NCBI GenBank assembly: GCA_003164715.1
Contig: PLTZ01000035.1
Coordinates: 30,428-94,427, forward strand
Direction of reading: 5' to 3'
Length of the DNA stretch: 64,000 nt
Source: Opitutaceae bacterium
GTDB taxonomy: Bacteria > Verrucomicrobiota > Verrucomicrobiia > Opitutales > Opitutaceae
A program made the position numbers and the translations under genes. The number at the start of each line of letters is the position of its first letter. The stretch's first letter is position 1. The notes below the pieces were generated by a model that had not been told where the DNA came from, made no database searches, and saw nothing but the letters and a program-made list of their open reading frames with translations. Shown here piece after piece: positions 26,917 through 34,672 of the stretch.

Positions 26917-28137
26917 ATGGAGATGCCGCGCCCGACACATCCAATCCCGCCCGCCTGCGCGCCTCTGCCGGGTTCCCCGGCCCCTTCCACCGCCGCCACT
27001 CCAAGGGCCCCGATGGGCCGGTGGATTCCGGTCGCGGTCGCCACCCTTTTCGTCATCGCCATGGTGGCCCTGCGTTGGGACGCCCGCACGGGCTTCACCT
27101 CACTCCTCGCGTTCGGCGGCCCCAAGTTCGAGCAACGCCTCCCGGTGCTGCGGTCCCTTCCGATCGCGGAGGACAAGGCCACGGGCTACGACGGGCAATT
27201 CGGGGCGCAGCTGGCCGTCGCCCCCGACCCGAGGACTCCGGAACTGCAGGCGGCGCTCGACAACCCCGCCTATCGGGCCCGGCGGATCGCGCTCGCCTGG
27301 ACCGCCCACCTGATCGGCGGCGGCAATCCGTGGGCGGTCCTGCAGGTCTACGCGCTCCAGAACCTCGCCGTCTGGCTCGGGCTGGCCTGGCTCATGTGGC
27401 GGGAGCTCAGGCCCGTGCCGGACGCGCGCGCCGCGGCGATATGGGCCTCCTGCTTGCTGACCGTCGGCGCGCTCGACTGCGTGCGGCTCTCCCTGACCGA
27501 CCTCCTCGCGGTCTTTCTGCTGGCTCTCGCCGTCAGGGCCCTCGCAACAGGGAGACCCTGGGCGGCCGCCGGTGCCTTCGCGGTCGCCGGCCTGACGCGT
27601 GAAACCTCCCTCCTGGGCGCGGCCGCGCTCTGGCCCCCAGGAAAGCCAAGCGGGAGGGCCCGCCTGCGGGCGGCCGCCCTATTGGCCTGCTCCCTTGCGC
27701 CGCTGCTAGCCTGGACCGTGTGGCTCGCCCTCAACGTTTCCCGCGAAGGAGCGCTCGGCCGGAACAACCTCGATTGGCCGGGCTTCGGCCTCGTGCGGCA
27801 TTGCTCCCTTTGCGTGGTCCATTTGGCCCACGGCGACTTTGACTCCCGCCAAACGCTTGGGCTCATCGGGGCGCTCGGGCTTGGGTACCAATCCCTTCAC
27901 CTGCTGCTTCGGCCCAGGTGGTCCGAGGCGTGGTGGCGGATTGGAAGCGGCTTCGCGCTGCTCTTCTGGGTGCTGGGGGATGACGTGTGGAAGGGATATT
28001 GGGCCGCGGCCCGGGCCCTGCTTCCGATGACCTTCGCCTTCAACCTTCTGGCACCCAGTGACCGGAGGTTCTGGACACGCCTCGCGGTCGCCAACGCCGG
28101 CCTCGTTCTTCACGGGATATGGCGCATGCTGCCGTGA
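26917..28137 (+). CDS. Polytopic GT-C-like membrane protein
   Basis: About 406 residues from the ATG at 26917; the frame is open to 26842, and an ATG at 27013 immediately before the first membrane helix (GRWIPVAVATLFVIAMVAL) is also plausible. Roughly nine to ten hydrophobic helices follow. After the first comes GYDGQFGAQLAVAP in a predicted periplasmic loop, a pattern I associate with GT-C-type lipid-linked sugar transferases and related membrane proteins. A later FAVAGLTRETSLLGAAAL segment also fits that group. Substrate unknown. No signal for an operon with the following porin, which has its own control region. Confidence 0.62.
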   Translation: MEMPRPTHPIPPACAPLPGSPAPSTAATPRAPMGRWIPVAVATLFVIAMVALRWDARTGFTSLLAFGGPKFEQRLPVLRSLPIAEDKATGYDGQFGAQLAVAPDPRTPELQAALDNPAYRARRIALAWTAHLIGGGNPWAVLQVYALQNLAVWLGLAWLMWRELRPVPDARAAAIWASCLLTVGALDCVRLSLTDLLAVFLLALAVRALATGRPWAAAGAFAVAGLTRETSLLGAAALWPPGKPSGRARLRAAALLACSLAPLLAWTVWLALNVSREGALGRNNLDWPGFGLVRHCSLCVVHLAHGDFDSRQTLGLIGALGLGYQSLHLLLRPRWSEAWWRIGSGFALLFWVLGDDVWKGYWAAARALLPMTFAFNLLAPSDRRFWTRLAVANAGLVLHGIWRMLP

Positions 28138-28445
28138 GCTTCTGAGAGAGTGGGAGGCGTCGACGGCCGGCATCCTGCCGGAGTCCGCCCAACGGCATCC
28201 GGCGACCTTGCTCGACGACAACGGCGACGGGTGGACCGATCTCAACGGCGCGCACGATCTCAACGCCCCGGATCCGCGTCCTTGTCACCCTCCAGGCGCT
28301 ACCCGGAAATCATCACCGAGAGCTTCTTGGCTTCACCGGATGACCCGATGAGGGGTTGGCCGCCTGGCAAGAACGCGCCGTCGGACCGGGTTACCCACAC
28401 ACCATTTACCTTATCCTTGGGGGAGTTAACGGCCGCTCAACGGCG
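28138..28445. other. Gene-free stretch before the porin control region
   Basis: About 300 bases after the membrane protein gene. One plus-strand frame here translates to LLDDNGDGWTDLNGAHDL, an EF-hand-like calcium loop, but it lacks a start of its own and extends back into the neighbouring gene in another frame. It may be a remnant of a secreted-protein gene or chance in GC-rich DNA. Confidence 0.35.
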
Positions 28446-28490
28446 GTGTGGCACAGCCGTCACGAGCCCGTAACACCCGCTCAGTATCCG
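28446..28490 (+). promoter_or_regulatory. Distal Pho-box-like array with possible -10
   Basis: Three 7-base direct repeats at exact 11-base spacing: GTGTGGC (28446), CCGTCAC (28457) and CCGTAAC (28468). This is the geometry of PhoB/PhoP binding sites (7-base repeats, 4-base spacers). Ten bases after the last repeat lies TATCCG (28485-28490), a poor -10 candidate. The gene it precedes encodes a phosphate-selective porin. Confidence 0.55.
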
Positions 28491-28510
28491 GCGGCAGTCG
28501 TGACTGCCGC
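28491..28510. promoter_or_regulatory. 20-base palindrome between the two Pho-box arrays
   Basis: GCGGCAGTC (28491-28499) and its exact reverse complement GACTGCCGC (28502-28510) are separated by two bases. The compact dyad is typical of an operator for a dimeric regulator rather than a terminator. No T-run follows. It sits between the two Pho-box-like arrays, so it could modulate the same porin gene. Confidence 0.45.
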
Positions 28511-28526
28511 TCTGCATTTAACGCCA

Positions 28527-28571
28527 GTGTGACATTGCCGTCACGAACCCGTAACAAGCGCCCTTTAGGAT
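28527..28571 (+). promoter_or_regulatory. Proximal Pho-box-like array and -10 element
   Basis: Repeats GTGTGAC (28527), CCGTCAC (28538) and CCGTAAC (28549) recur every 11 bases, almost identical to the distal array 81 bases upstream. TAGGAT (28566-28571) starts ten bases after the last repeat, which is the Pho box to -10 distance known from PhoB-activated promoters. No -35 is needed in that promoter class. The porin ATG is about 60 bases downstream. Confidence 0.62.
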
Positions 28572-28632
28572 GCGACCTTCGTACTGACCTGAGTCCACCG
28601 TTAACAACACCGTTCTGCAGCCACCTGAAAAC

Positions 28633-29958
28633 ATGACACCCAACAAGCCCACATTGCTAGCGCTCCTCGCAATCGCGACAGTCTGCTCTGGAACCGCATT
28701 TGCCCAGACTGCAACTCCCCCAGCCGCTCCGACGTCGGACAGCCAGGCGTTGATCAATGTCCTGATTAAGAAAGGCGTCCTCACCGACGAGGAGGCGAAG
28801 GACATCACTGCCGAAGCGGCAAGGAACCAGGCCGCCATGGTCGTCGAAACGGGCAATGACTCGTTCTTGCAGAAACTGACGCTCTCGGGGCGCCTTCAGG
28901 AGCAGTACGTGGGCCTTGGCACCACCATAAACGGCACCGCGGTCGGCCCGGTTTCGACGGAGCATTTTATTCTTCGCCGCATGCTCGTAGGGGTGAGCGC
29001 GCAGTTCACCGACGGCTTCAGCGGGACGGTGGTTTACGACCTTGCGAACGACTCCTTCGACAAGGTTGCCCTGGAGTGGAAGCATAGCGCCCTCTTCACA
29101 CTGGACGCGGGATTGCTCAAGGCGCCCTTTGGCTATGAGGAGCAACTCTCGAGCGGCGACCTCAAGGCGATCGAGCGCTCGGCCCTCACCCGCTACATCG
29201 ACGAGCCCAACAACGGCCGCCGTATCGGGGCCGCCAGCTATCGCACGGGCCTCTTCGCCAAGGGCTCGCTGGATGGGTTCTTTTACAATGTCGCTTTCAC
29301 AAATCCCGAGCGCAACGAGTACAGCGGCGACTCCACGAACACCGCCGTTCTTGTGAACGGACAGGGCGGCGTCGGCAGCACCGGCAACTCGGCAACCAAC
29401 AAGTTCGCCTATTATGGCACGGTGGGCTACGGCGGCTCGCTTGGGCAGGGCCTCTACAAGACCACGTACAAGTTTGGCTATGAAGCCGGATACGACAACA
29501 ACCAGGGCGGCCCTGGGGCAACCACGGGCACGGGCAGGAACATCGTCCTTAGCGGCGTCTTTGGCGACGTGACCATCGGCAACTTTAACCTCATGGCTGA
29601 ATGGGAGCAGGCCCAGGATGACCGGGGCGCCAGCGCCACGCAGGACGCCAAGCCCAATGGCTATTGGATCCAGCCGTCCTACAAGCTTACGCCGAAATGG
29701 GAGGTAGTCGTGAACTACAGTTACGTCGACTCCGAATGGCGCGGCATCGCCCTTTCCGACATCATCCGTTCAGCCCCGAGCGGCGGCACGATGAACACGG
29801 CCTCCGCGGGCTACTACGGCCTGAACTATTACATCAAGGGCAACGACGTGAAGCTTCAGTTCGGCTACGTCCACGGAGAGTCCAACAACACCCTCAAGGG
29901 CGCACCGGCCAAGGCCACGACCGACGGCGCCCGGAGCCAGGTGCAGTTCCAGTTCTGA
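28633..29958 (+). CDS. Phosphate-selective porin OprO/OprP family
   Basis: 441 residues. A signal peptide (LLALLAIATVCSGTAFAQ) is followed by a short helical region (ALINVLIKKGVLTDEEAKDITAEA) that is usual in verrucomicrobial and proteobacterial O/P porins, then by a beta-barrel with alternating strands (LSGRLQEQYVGLG, FILRRMLVGVSAQF, TVVYDLAND) and a terminal strand ending RSQVQFQF, with the C-terminal Phe used for outer-membrane assembly. It should form an outer-membrane channel for phosphate or polyphosphate. Two Pho-box-like arrays upstream suggest induction by phosphate starvation. A strong terminator follows, so it is probably monocistronic. No clear Shine-Dalgarno site precedes the ATG. 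Confidence 0.88.
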   Translation: MTPNKPTLLALLAIATVCSGTAFAQTATPPAAPTSDSQALINVLIKKGVLTDEEAKDITAEAARNQAAMVVETGNDSFLQKLTLSGRLQEQYVGLGTTINGTAVGPVSTEHFILRRMLVGVSAQFTDGFSGTVVYDLANDSFDKVALEWKHSALFTLDAGLLKAPFGYEEQLSSGDLKAIERSALTRYIDEPNNGRRIGAASYRTGLFAKGSLDGFFYNVAFTNPERNEYSGDSTNTAVLVNGQGGVGSTGNSATNKFAYYGTVGYGGSLGQGLYKTTYKFGYEAGYDNNQGGPGATTGTGRNIVLSGVFGDVTIGNFNLMAEWEQAQDDRGASATQDAKPNGYWIQPSYKLTPKWEVVVNYSYVDSEWRGIALSDIIRSAPSGGTMNTASAGYYGLNYYIKGNDVKLQFGYVHGESNNTLKGAPAKATTDGARSQVQFQF

Positions 29959-30012
29959 CCTCCACAGGCTGCCGGTTCCCGGAGTCCGACAGGGATTCTG
30001 AATCCTAGGTTC

Positions 30013-30057
30013 AAACACCGCCTCCGCCCGCCATGGGCCGCGAGGCGGTGTTTTTTT
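30013..30057 (+). terminator. Rho-independent terminator of the porin gene
   Basis: A perfect 12-bp stem, AAACACCGCCTC (30013-30024) with GAGGCGGTGTTT (30042-30053), encloses a 17-base loop and leads into a run of seven T (30051-30057). It lies about 55 bases after the porin stop. The A-run on the 5' side allows partial function for the convergent gene too. Confidence 0.9.
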
Positions 30058-30106
30058 GCCCGGAAGCCGGGGAACCCCGTTCCCTTGCACGGACGGCGAG
30101 AACGCG

Positions 30107-30559
30107 CTACTTCTCGCGCGCCTGGCGGACCTCAAGGCGAAGGGCGGAGAGCGAGAGGAAGATGTCGCGCAGGAAGGCCACGAGCGCGGCCATCAGAAGC
30201 CCGATGGCCGCGAGGAACAGCACCAGCATGAGCGCGCTCAGGTCCACTCTCAGGATGGCGCCAAGGAAGATGGCCACGACGAGGGCCGCAGAAACCAGCA
30301 TGCTCGAGGTCGCGAAGGTTAGCGACAGCCGGACGATCTTTGCGCGCCGCCAGGTCAGCTCGAGCTGGATCTCCAGCTGCCGGTGCTCGGCCTCCTCCGC
30401 CTGCCGCAGCTGCGATGCGTAGAGGCGGGTGCGGTCGATGATCCGCCCCATGCGGTTGGTCATCGTCAGCAGGAGCAGCCCCATCCCGGAGATCAGGATC
30501 ACGGGCGTCGTGGACAACTGGATGATCGGGAGCAGCGAACTGGTGGGCAGGGAATCCAT
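30107..30559 (-). CDS. DUF2721-family membrane protein
   Basis: 150 residues from the ATG at 30559. The start (SSLLPIIQLSTTPVILISGMGLLLLTMTNRMGRIIDRTR) is characteristic of DUF2721: a first helix followed by a basic NRMGRIIDR motif. A coiled amphipathic segment follows (residues about 55-85) and two more helices lie near 90-140. The biochemical role is not known. The frame is open 15 codons further up, but the conserved part begins at the ATG used. It is convergent with the porin gene across the terminator. Confidence 0.8.
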   Translation of the reverse strand: MDSLPTSSLLPIIQLSTTPVILISGMGLLLLTMTNRMGRIIDRTRLYASQLRQAEEAEHRQLEIQLELTWRRAKIVRLSLTFATSSMLVSAALVVAIFLGAILRVDLSALMLVLFLAAIGLLMAALVAFLRDIFLSLSALRLEVRQAREK

Positions 30560-30655
30560 CGGCTGAGTACACCAAGCCCTTTTGCCCTGGCGAAACAACC
30601 CCAAAAAAGGCGCCTTTCCCCGGGGAACCGGCGGGCGGGGGTCCGCCCAGCTAAT

Positions 30656-31099
30656 CTAGAACGAGACGTCCACCCGCTCCGTGATCAGCAGGACCGACTT
30701 GTCGTGGGTCGCCGTCTTGTAGGCGGCCCGGATGGCGTCGATCGCCGCGCGGTTCGCCGGGGTGTCCTCGCAGAGGATCAAGACGACCTTCGAGCGCAGC
30801 CGGTTGGTCGCGTCGGCCGGGCGGCTCCGCCACTGGCCGTAGGCGTCGAGGACCGTCAGGCCGTCAGGAAACCGGGGAGTGACCTCCCGGTCAAGGAAGG
30901 CGCGCCACCGGATCTCCCGGATGTCGTCGTCGGGGGCGTCCACGGGCCCGATCGAGAAGAAGAGCTCGCTGCGCAGCCAGTGCGCGGATTCGGGCCGGGC
31001 AGGGTCGCCCTGCAGCGCGGGCGGATCCGCGACGGCAAAACGGGCGGCAAGCGCAAACGCAACGATACCGGCGAGGAGAACGGCTGATTTGTACTTCAT
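30656..31099 (-). CDS. DUF3574-family secreted protein
   Basis: 147 residues. A signal peptide or N-terminal helix (LLAGIVAFALAARFAVA) precedes the DUF3574 core, seen as WLRSELFFSIGP, WRAFLDREVTPRFPDGLTVLDAYGQWR and KVVLILCED. The family is known mainly by sequence and fold; no function is assigned. The next gene upstream (CoA-binding protein) is on the same strand 33 bases away, so the two may be co-transcribed with the metY-type gene before it. Confidence 0.82.
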   Translation of the reverse strand: MKYKSAVLLAGIVAFALAARFAVADPPALQGDPARPESAHWLRSELFFSIGPVDAPDDDIREIRWRAFLDREVTPRFPDGLTVLDAYGQWRSRPADATNRLRSKVVLILCEDTPANRAAIDAIRAAYKTATHDKSVLLITERVDVSF

Positions 31100-31132
31100 G
31101 GTGGACTCGGGAGTTGGGGAAAAGGGGCGCCT

Positions 31133-31669
31133 TCAGGAAAGCCGGGCCTTCCGGGCGGAAATGATCTCGGTGTTCATCCCGGCCCAGTGCAGCCGCCCGA
31201 AATAGCGCCCGTGCTCCATCTTGACGCAGCGGTCGACGACCACCGCCAAGCCGCTCTTGGCCGCCAGCTCCGCGGCCTCGATATTGACCAGCCTGAGCTG
31301 AAGCCAGAGCGCCCCGGCCCCGATCGCCACGGCCTGCCTGGCGACCGCAAGGCATTCCGAGGCCGGCCGGAACACGTCCACCATGTCCACCTTGTCCGGG
31401 ATGCTCGCAAGGTCGGGGTACGCCCGCTCCCCGAGGATCGCATCGGCCTTGGGGTTCACCGGAATGATCCGGTAGCCCTCGTTCTTCAGGTAGCTCGCGA
31501 CAAACCAGCTCGCCCGCTGGGGGTCGCTCGAGAGCCCCACGATGGCGATCGTGCGCGCCTCGCGAAGGAGCCGTTGGATGACAAGGGGATCCTGATAGAG
31601 CCGCTGCTGCTCCGGCGTGAGCGCCGAGTTCAGCGTGATGGCGCAGGCAAGGCCTGGTCCAGGTCCCAT
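31133..31669 (-). CDS. YccU-type CoA-binding domain protein
   Basis: 178 residues with a Rossmann-type CoA-binding domain: TIAIVGLSSDPQRASWFVASYL near residue 40, GYRIIPVNPKADAILGERAYPDL, and later VDRCVKMEHGRYFG at the C terminus. These stand-alone proteins bind coenzyme A or acyl-CoA; a role in redox protection or regulation is proposed for the family but not established. The ATG at 31669 lies within the 3' end of the metY-type gene (about 40 bases of overlap), so the two are very likely co-expressed. The first 18 residues are poorly conserved-looking and may not be translated. Confidence 0.83.
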   Translation of the reverse strand: MGPGPGLACAITLNSALTPEQQRLYQDPLVIQRLLREARTIAIVGLSSDPQRASWFVASYLKNEGYRIIPVNPKADAILGERAYPDLASIPDKVDMVDVFRPASECLAVARQAVAIGAGALWLQLRLVNIEAAELAAKSGLAVVVDRCVKMEHGRYFGRLHWAGMNTEIISARKARLS

Positions 31670-32937
31670 AGGAGGTCCTCCACGTTCTCAAGGCCGATCG
31701 ACAGCCGGATCAGCCCGGGCCCGACGCCGCCCTTGGCGAGCTCCTCGTCGGTGAGCTGCTGGTGGGTGGTCGAGGCGGGGTGAATCACGAGGCTCCTCAC
31801 GTCGCCAATGTTGGCGAGGTGCGAGAAGAGGCGCAGGCCCTCGATGAACCGCCTGCCGGCGGCCCGGCCCTCCGCCGCGGAGCCCGCCTTGAGACCGAAC
31901 GAGAAGACGGCCCCGGCCCCGTTCGGCAGGTATTTTACCGCGAGGGCGTGGTCGGGGTGGCTCGGAAGGCCCGCGTAAGCGACCCAGGCGACCGCGGGGT
32001 GCCCCTCGAGGAACCGGGCGACCCGCAGCGCCGACTCCGACTGGCGGTGCATCCGCAGGGAGAGGGTCTCCAGGCCCTGGATCAGCAGGAAGGCGTTGAA
32101 CGGCGAAAGGCAGGCCCCCGTGTCGCGCACCGTCTCGGCCCGGGCCTTCATGAGGAATCCGTAGTGGCCGAAGGTGTCGTAAAACCTCAGGTCGTGGTAC
32201 GCCGCGGACGGGGCAGCGATGGTGGGATAGCCGCTGAAGTCGAACTTCCCCGAGTCCAGCAGCACCCCTCCGATCGCCGTTCCGTGGCCCCCGATGAACT
32301 TGGTGGCCGAGTGGACGACCAAGGTCGCCCCGTGCTCGATCGGCCTGCAGAGGGCCGGGGTGGCCATCGTGCTGTCGACGATGAGCGGCATCCCGCGGGA
32401 GGCGGCGAGCGCGGCGACGCGCTCGATGTCCAGGATGGCCCCCCTCGGGTTGCCGATCGTCTCGCCGTAGAGGGCCCGGGTCCTGGGCGTGATTGCGGCC
32501 TCCCACTCCGAGAGGACCGAGGGGTTCACGAAGCGGACGCCGATCGAGAACTTCCGAAGCGTGTGGACCAGCTGGGTGATGGAGCCGCCGTAGAGCTGCG
32601 ACGACGCCACGATCTCGTCGCCGGGAGCCAGGAGCGTGAGGAACGTGACAAGCTGCGCGGCCATGCCGCTCGCCGTCGCGACCGCCCCCGTGGCGCCCTC
32701 GAGGGAGGCGATGCGCTCCTCAAACACGGCCGTGGTCGGGTTGCTGATCCTCGTGTAGATGTTGCCGTACTGCTTGAGCTCGAAGAGCTGCGCCGCCTGC
32801 TCCGCGTCGTCGAAGACAAACGAGGTCGTCTGGTAGATCGGAACGGCGCGGGCGCCCGTGACGGCATCCGGAATGTGCCCGGCGTGGACCATCCGGGTCT
32901 CAAACCCGAAGCGGCGGGGGTCGGCTTCCTTACTCAC
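31630..32937 (-). CDS. metY: O-acetylhomoserine sulfhydrylase-type PLP enzyme (MetY)
   Basis: 435 residues from a GTG at 32937 (no ATG precedes the conserved FETRMVHAG start). The Cys/Met-metabolism PLP fold is complete: YGNIYTRISNPTTAVFEERIASLEG, then SGMAAQ, SSQLYGGS, VDSTMATP and the PLP lysine Lys213 in VVHSATKFIGGHG. The extra length and the GNPRGAILDIE region favour O-acetyl-L-homoserine sulfhydrylase over cystathionine enzymes. It would join sulfide or methanethiol to O-acetylhomoserine to give homocysteine or methionine. The divergent neighbour is the RubisCO-like gene, 104 bases away, which suggests use of methanethiol released by the methylthioadenosine shunt. Confidence 0.88.
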   Translation of the reverse strand: MSKEADPRRFGFETRMVHAGHIPDAVTGARAVPIYQTTSFVFDDAEQAAQLFELKQYGNIYTRISNPTTAVFEERIASLEGATGAVATASGMAAQLVTFLTLLAPGDEIVASSQLYGGSITQLVHTLRKFSIGVRFVNPSVLSEWEAAITPRTRALYGETIGNPRGAILDIERVAALAASRGMPLIVDSTMATPALCRPIEHGATLVVHSATKFIGGHGTAIGGVLLDSGKFDFSGYPTIAAPSAAYHDLRFYDTFGHYGFLMKARAETVRDTGACLSPFNAFLLIQGLETLSLRMHRQSESALRVARFLEGHPAVAWVAYAGLPSHPDHALAVKYLPNGAGAVFSFGLKAGSAAEGRAAGRRFIEGLRLFSHLANIGDVRSLVIHPASTTHQQLTDEELAKGGVGPGLIRLSIGLENVEDLLWDLDQALPAPSR

Positions 32938-33041
32938 ACGCAGGGAGGCAATGAGCTTCCGGGGACAAGTGCAAAGTAAGAAACGGTCAAAACCGGCATT
33001 TCTGCTTCCTGACGGGCCCGCGACGTGTAGCGTAGGTCGAG

Positions 33042-34151
33042 ATGACCCGAGACGCAATCGAAGTGGTCTACCGCGTGCGCGCGGCCGCGGCGGACATTGA
33101 CGTCAGGATCGAGGCGCTCCTTCTGGAGCAGACGGTCGAGCTCCCGAGGTCCGCGCTGCGCACGGCGTTCGTGCGCGAGAACGTGGTCGGGCGCGTTGTG
33201 GCGATCGAGCCACTCGAGGCGGACGACTACCGGGTCACCCTGGCGCAGCCGCGGGCCGCCACGGCGGACGACCCGGCGCAGCTCCTCAACGTGCTCTTCG
33301 GCAACTGCTCCCTGCAGCCCGACGTCGAGCTCGAGGACGTCCGCCTTCCGCGCGCGCTCGCGGCCGTCCTTGGCGGGCCGCGGTTCGGCATCGCGGGGCT
33401 CCGGCGCCTGCTCGGCGTGCACGGCCGCGCGGTCACCGCGTCGGTCCTCAAGCCCATAGGGCTTTCGGTCGGGGAGACGGCGGCGCTCTGCCGCACGCTG
33501 GCGCTCTCGGGCCTGGACCTCGTCAAGGACGACCACGGGCTTGCGGACCACTCGTTCAGCCCGTACGCCGAGCGCGTCGCGGCCTGCCTTGAGGCCATCC
33601 GGGACGCCGCGCAGAGGACCGGCCGCAGGACGCTCTACGTGCCGAACCTGATCGGCACGCCCGCGACGGTGCTTCACCAGGCATGCCAGGCGAGGGAGCT
33701 CGGCGTCGAGGCCGTGATGGTGTCGCCGATGCTGATCGGGCTGCCCACGCTCAACCAGCTTGCGCGCGAGACCGGGATGGCGGTGCTCGCCCACCCCGCG
33801 TTCGGCGGGTCGCTGCGGATCTCGCCGGTGGCGCTCCTCGGCAGGCTCTTCCCGCTCTTCGGGGCCGACGCCGTCATCTACCCGAGCTTCGGCGGGAGGT
33901 TCAGCTACGGCCCCGATGTCTGCGCCGCCGTCGCGGGGGCGCTCCGGGCGCCCTCCGCGCCGATCGCCCCCGCGTTTCCGGTGCCCGCCGGCGGCATGAG
34001 GGTCGAGAACATGCCTGCGGTGCTCGATTTCTACGGTCCCGACACGGTGCTGCTTATCGGAGGCAGCCTGCTGGACGCCCCCGGCGAGGCGGCGCTGCTC
34101 GAGAGGAGCGGCCAGTTTGTCGCCGCCGTGCATTCCCACCGCCCCCGATGA
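33042..34151 (+). CDS. RubisCO-like protein (form IV)
   Basis: 369 residues with the RubisCO large-chain fold. Recognisable blocks are TASVLKPIGLS (Lys137, equivalent to Lys175), LDLVKDDHG (Lys162, Asp164; the carbamylated-Lys region) and the phosphate-binding end GGMRVENMPAVLDFYG with LLIGGSLL. His165 stands where true RubisCO has Glu204, and the N-terminal domain is short, so CO2 fixation is unlikely. In Rhodospirillum rubrum a RubisCO-like protein isomerises 5-methylthioribulose 1-phosphate to methylthioxylulose 5-phosphate in the MTA-isoprenoid shunt. The coupled cupin gene argues for the same role here rather than the enolase role of MtnW. Confidence 0.9.
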   Translation: MTRDAIEVVYRVRAAAADIDVRIEALLLEQTVELPRSALRTAFVRENVVGRVVAIEPLEADDYRVTLAQPRAATADDPAQLLNVLFGNCSLQPDVELEDVRLPRALAAVLGGPRFGIAGLRRLLGVHGRAVTASVLKPIGLSVGETAALCRTLALSGLDLVKDDHGLADHSFSPYAERVAACLEAIRDAAQRTGRRTLYVPNLIGTPATVLHQACQARELGVEAVMVSPMLIGLPTLNQLARETGMAVLAHPAFGGSLRISPVALLGRLFPLFGADAVIYPSFGGRFSYGPDVCAAVAGALRAPSAPIAPAFPVPAGGMRVENMPAVLDFYGPDTVLLIGGSLLDAPGEAALLERSGQFVAAVHSHRPR

Positions 34152-34600
34152 GCAAGAAGACCCACATCGCCCAGACCGATCCCTTCCGCTGGGAGGGGAT
34201 CCCGCTTCTCGCCTATAAGGAGGACGGGGGCACCCACTTCAGGGACGTCACCCGCCAGGTGCTCTTCGACGACAGCGAGCACCACGACACGCAGCTGCGC
34301 TACTTCGAGATCGCTGCGGGCGGCCACTCGACCCTGGAACGCCACCAGCACGCCCACTCCGTGATGGTCCTGCGCGGCCGGGGGCACGCCCTGGTGGGCG
34401 GCGCCATCCACGAGCTGGCGCCGCACGACCTGGTGAGGGTTCCGCCCATGACCTGGCACCAGTTCCGGGCGACCGGCGGTGAGCCCCTCGGGTTCCTCTG
34501 CCTCGTGCGCCGAGAGCGTGACAAACCGCAGCGGCCCACGGCGGGCGACCTTGCGGCGCTGCGCGCCGATCCCGCGGTGGGGGCGTTCATACGACACTAG
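34148..34600 (+). CDS. Cupin, candidate methylthioxylulose-5-phosphate methylsulfurylase
   Basis: 150 residues. Motif 1 is ERHQHAHSVMVLRGRG (His66, His68, His70) and motif 2 is PHDLVRVPPMTWHQF (His104), giving a metal-binding cupin site. In R. rubrum a small cupin next to the RubisCO-like protein cleaves methylthioxylulose 5-phosphate, releasing methanethiol and leading to 1-deoxyxylulose 5-phosphate for isoprenoid synthesis. Here the ATG overlaps the stop codon of the RubisCO-like gene (ATGA), so the two products are made together. The specific activity is an inference from context and family; other small cupins bind many substrates. Confidence 0.8.
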   Translation: MSKKTHIAQTDPFRWEGIPLLAYKEDGGTHFRDVTRQVLFDDSEHHDTQLRYFEIAAGGHSTLERHQHAHSVMVLRGRGHALVGGAIHELAPHDLVRVPPMTWHQFRATGGEPLGFLCLVRRERDKPQRPTAGDLAALRADPAVGAFIRH

Positions 34601-34672
34601 GGCGCCCAGCGGCCCGCCCGGAGCGATCCGCCCGGTTGCCTTTCTGCGTGCCGCTGCTTTCCTGTCGGAACC

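Noticed and set aside
32938..33041. SAM- or SAH-responsive riboswitch between metY and the RubisCO-like gene
   Set aside because: The 104-base gap shows no paired elements resembling known SAM or SAH riboswitch cores.
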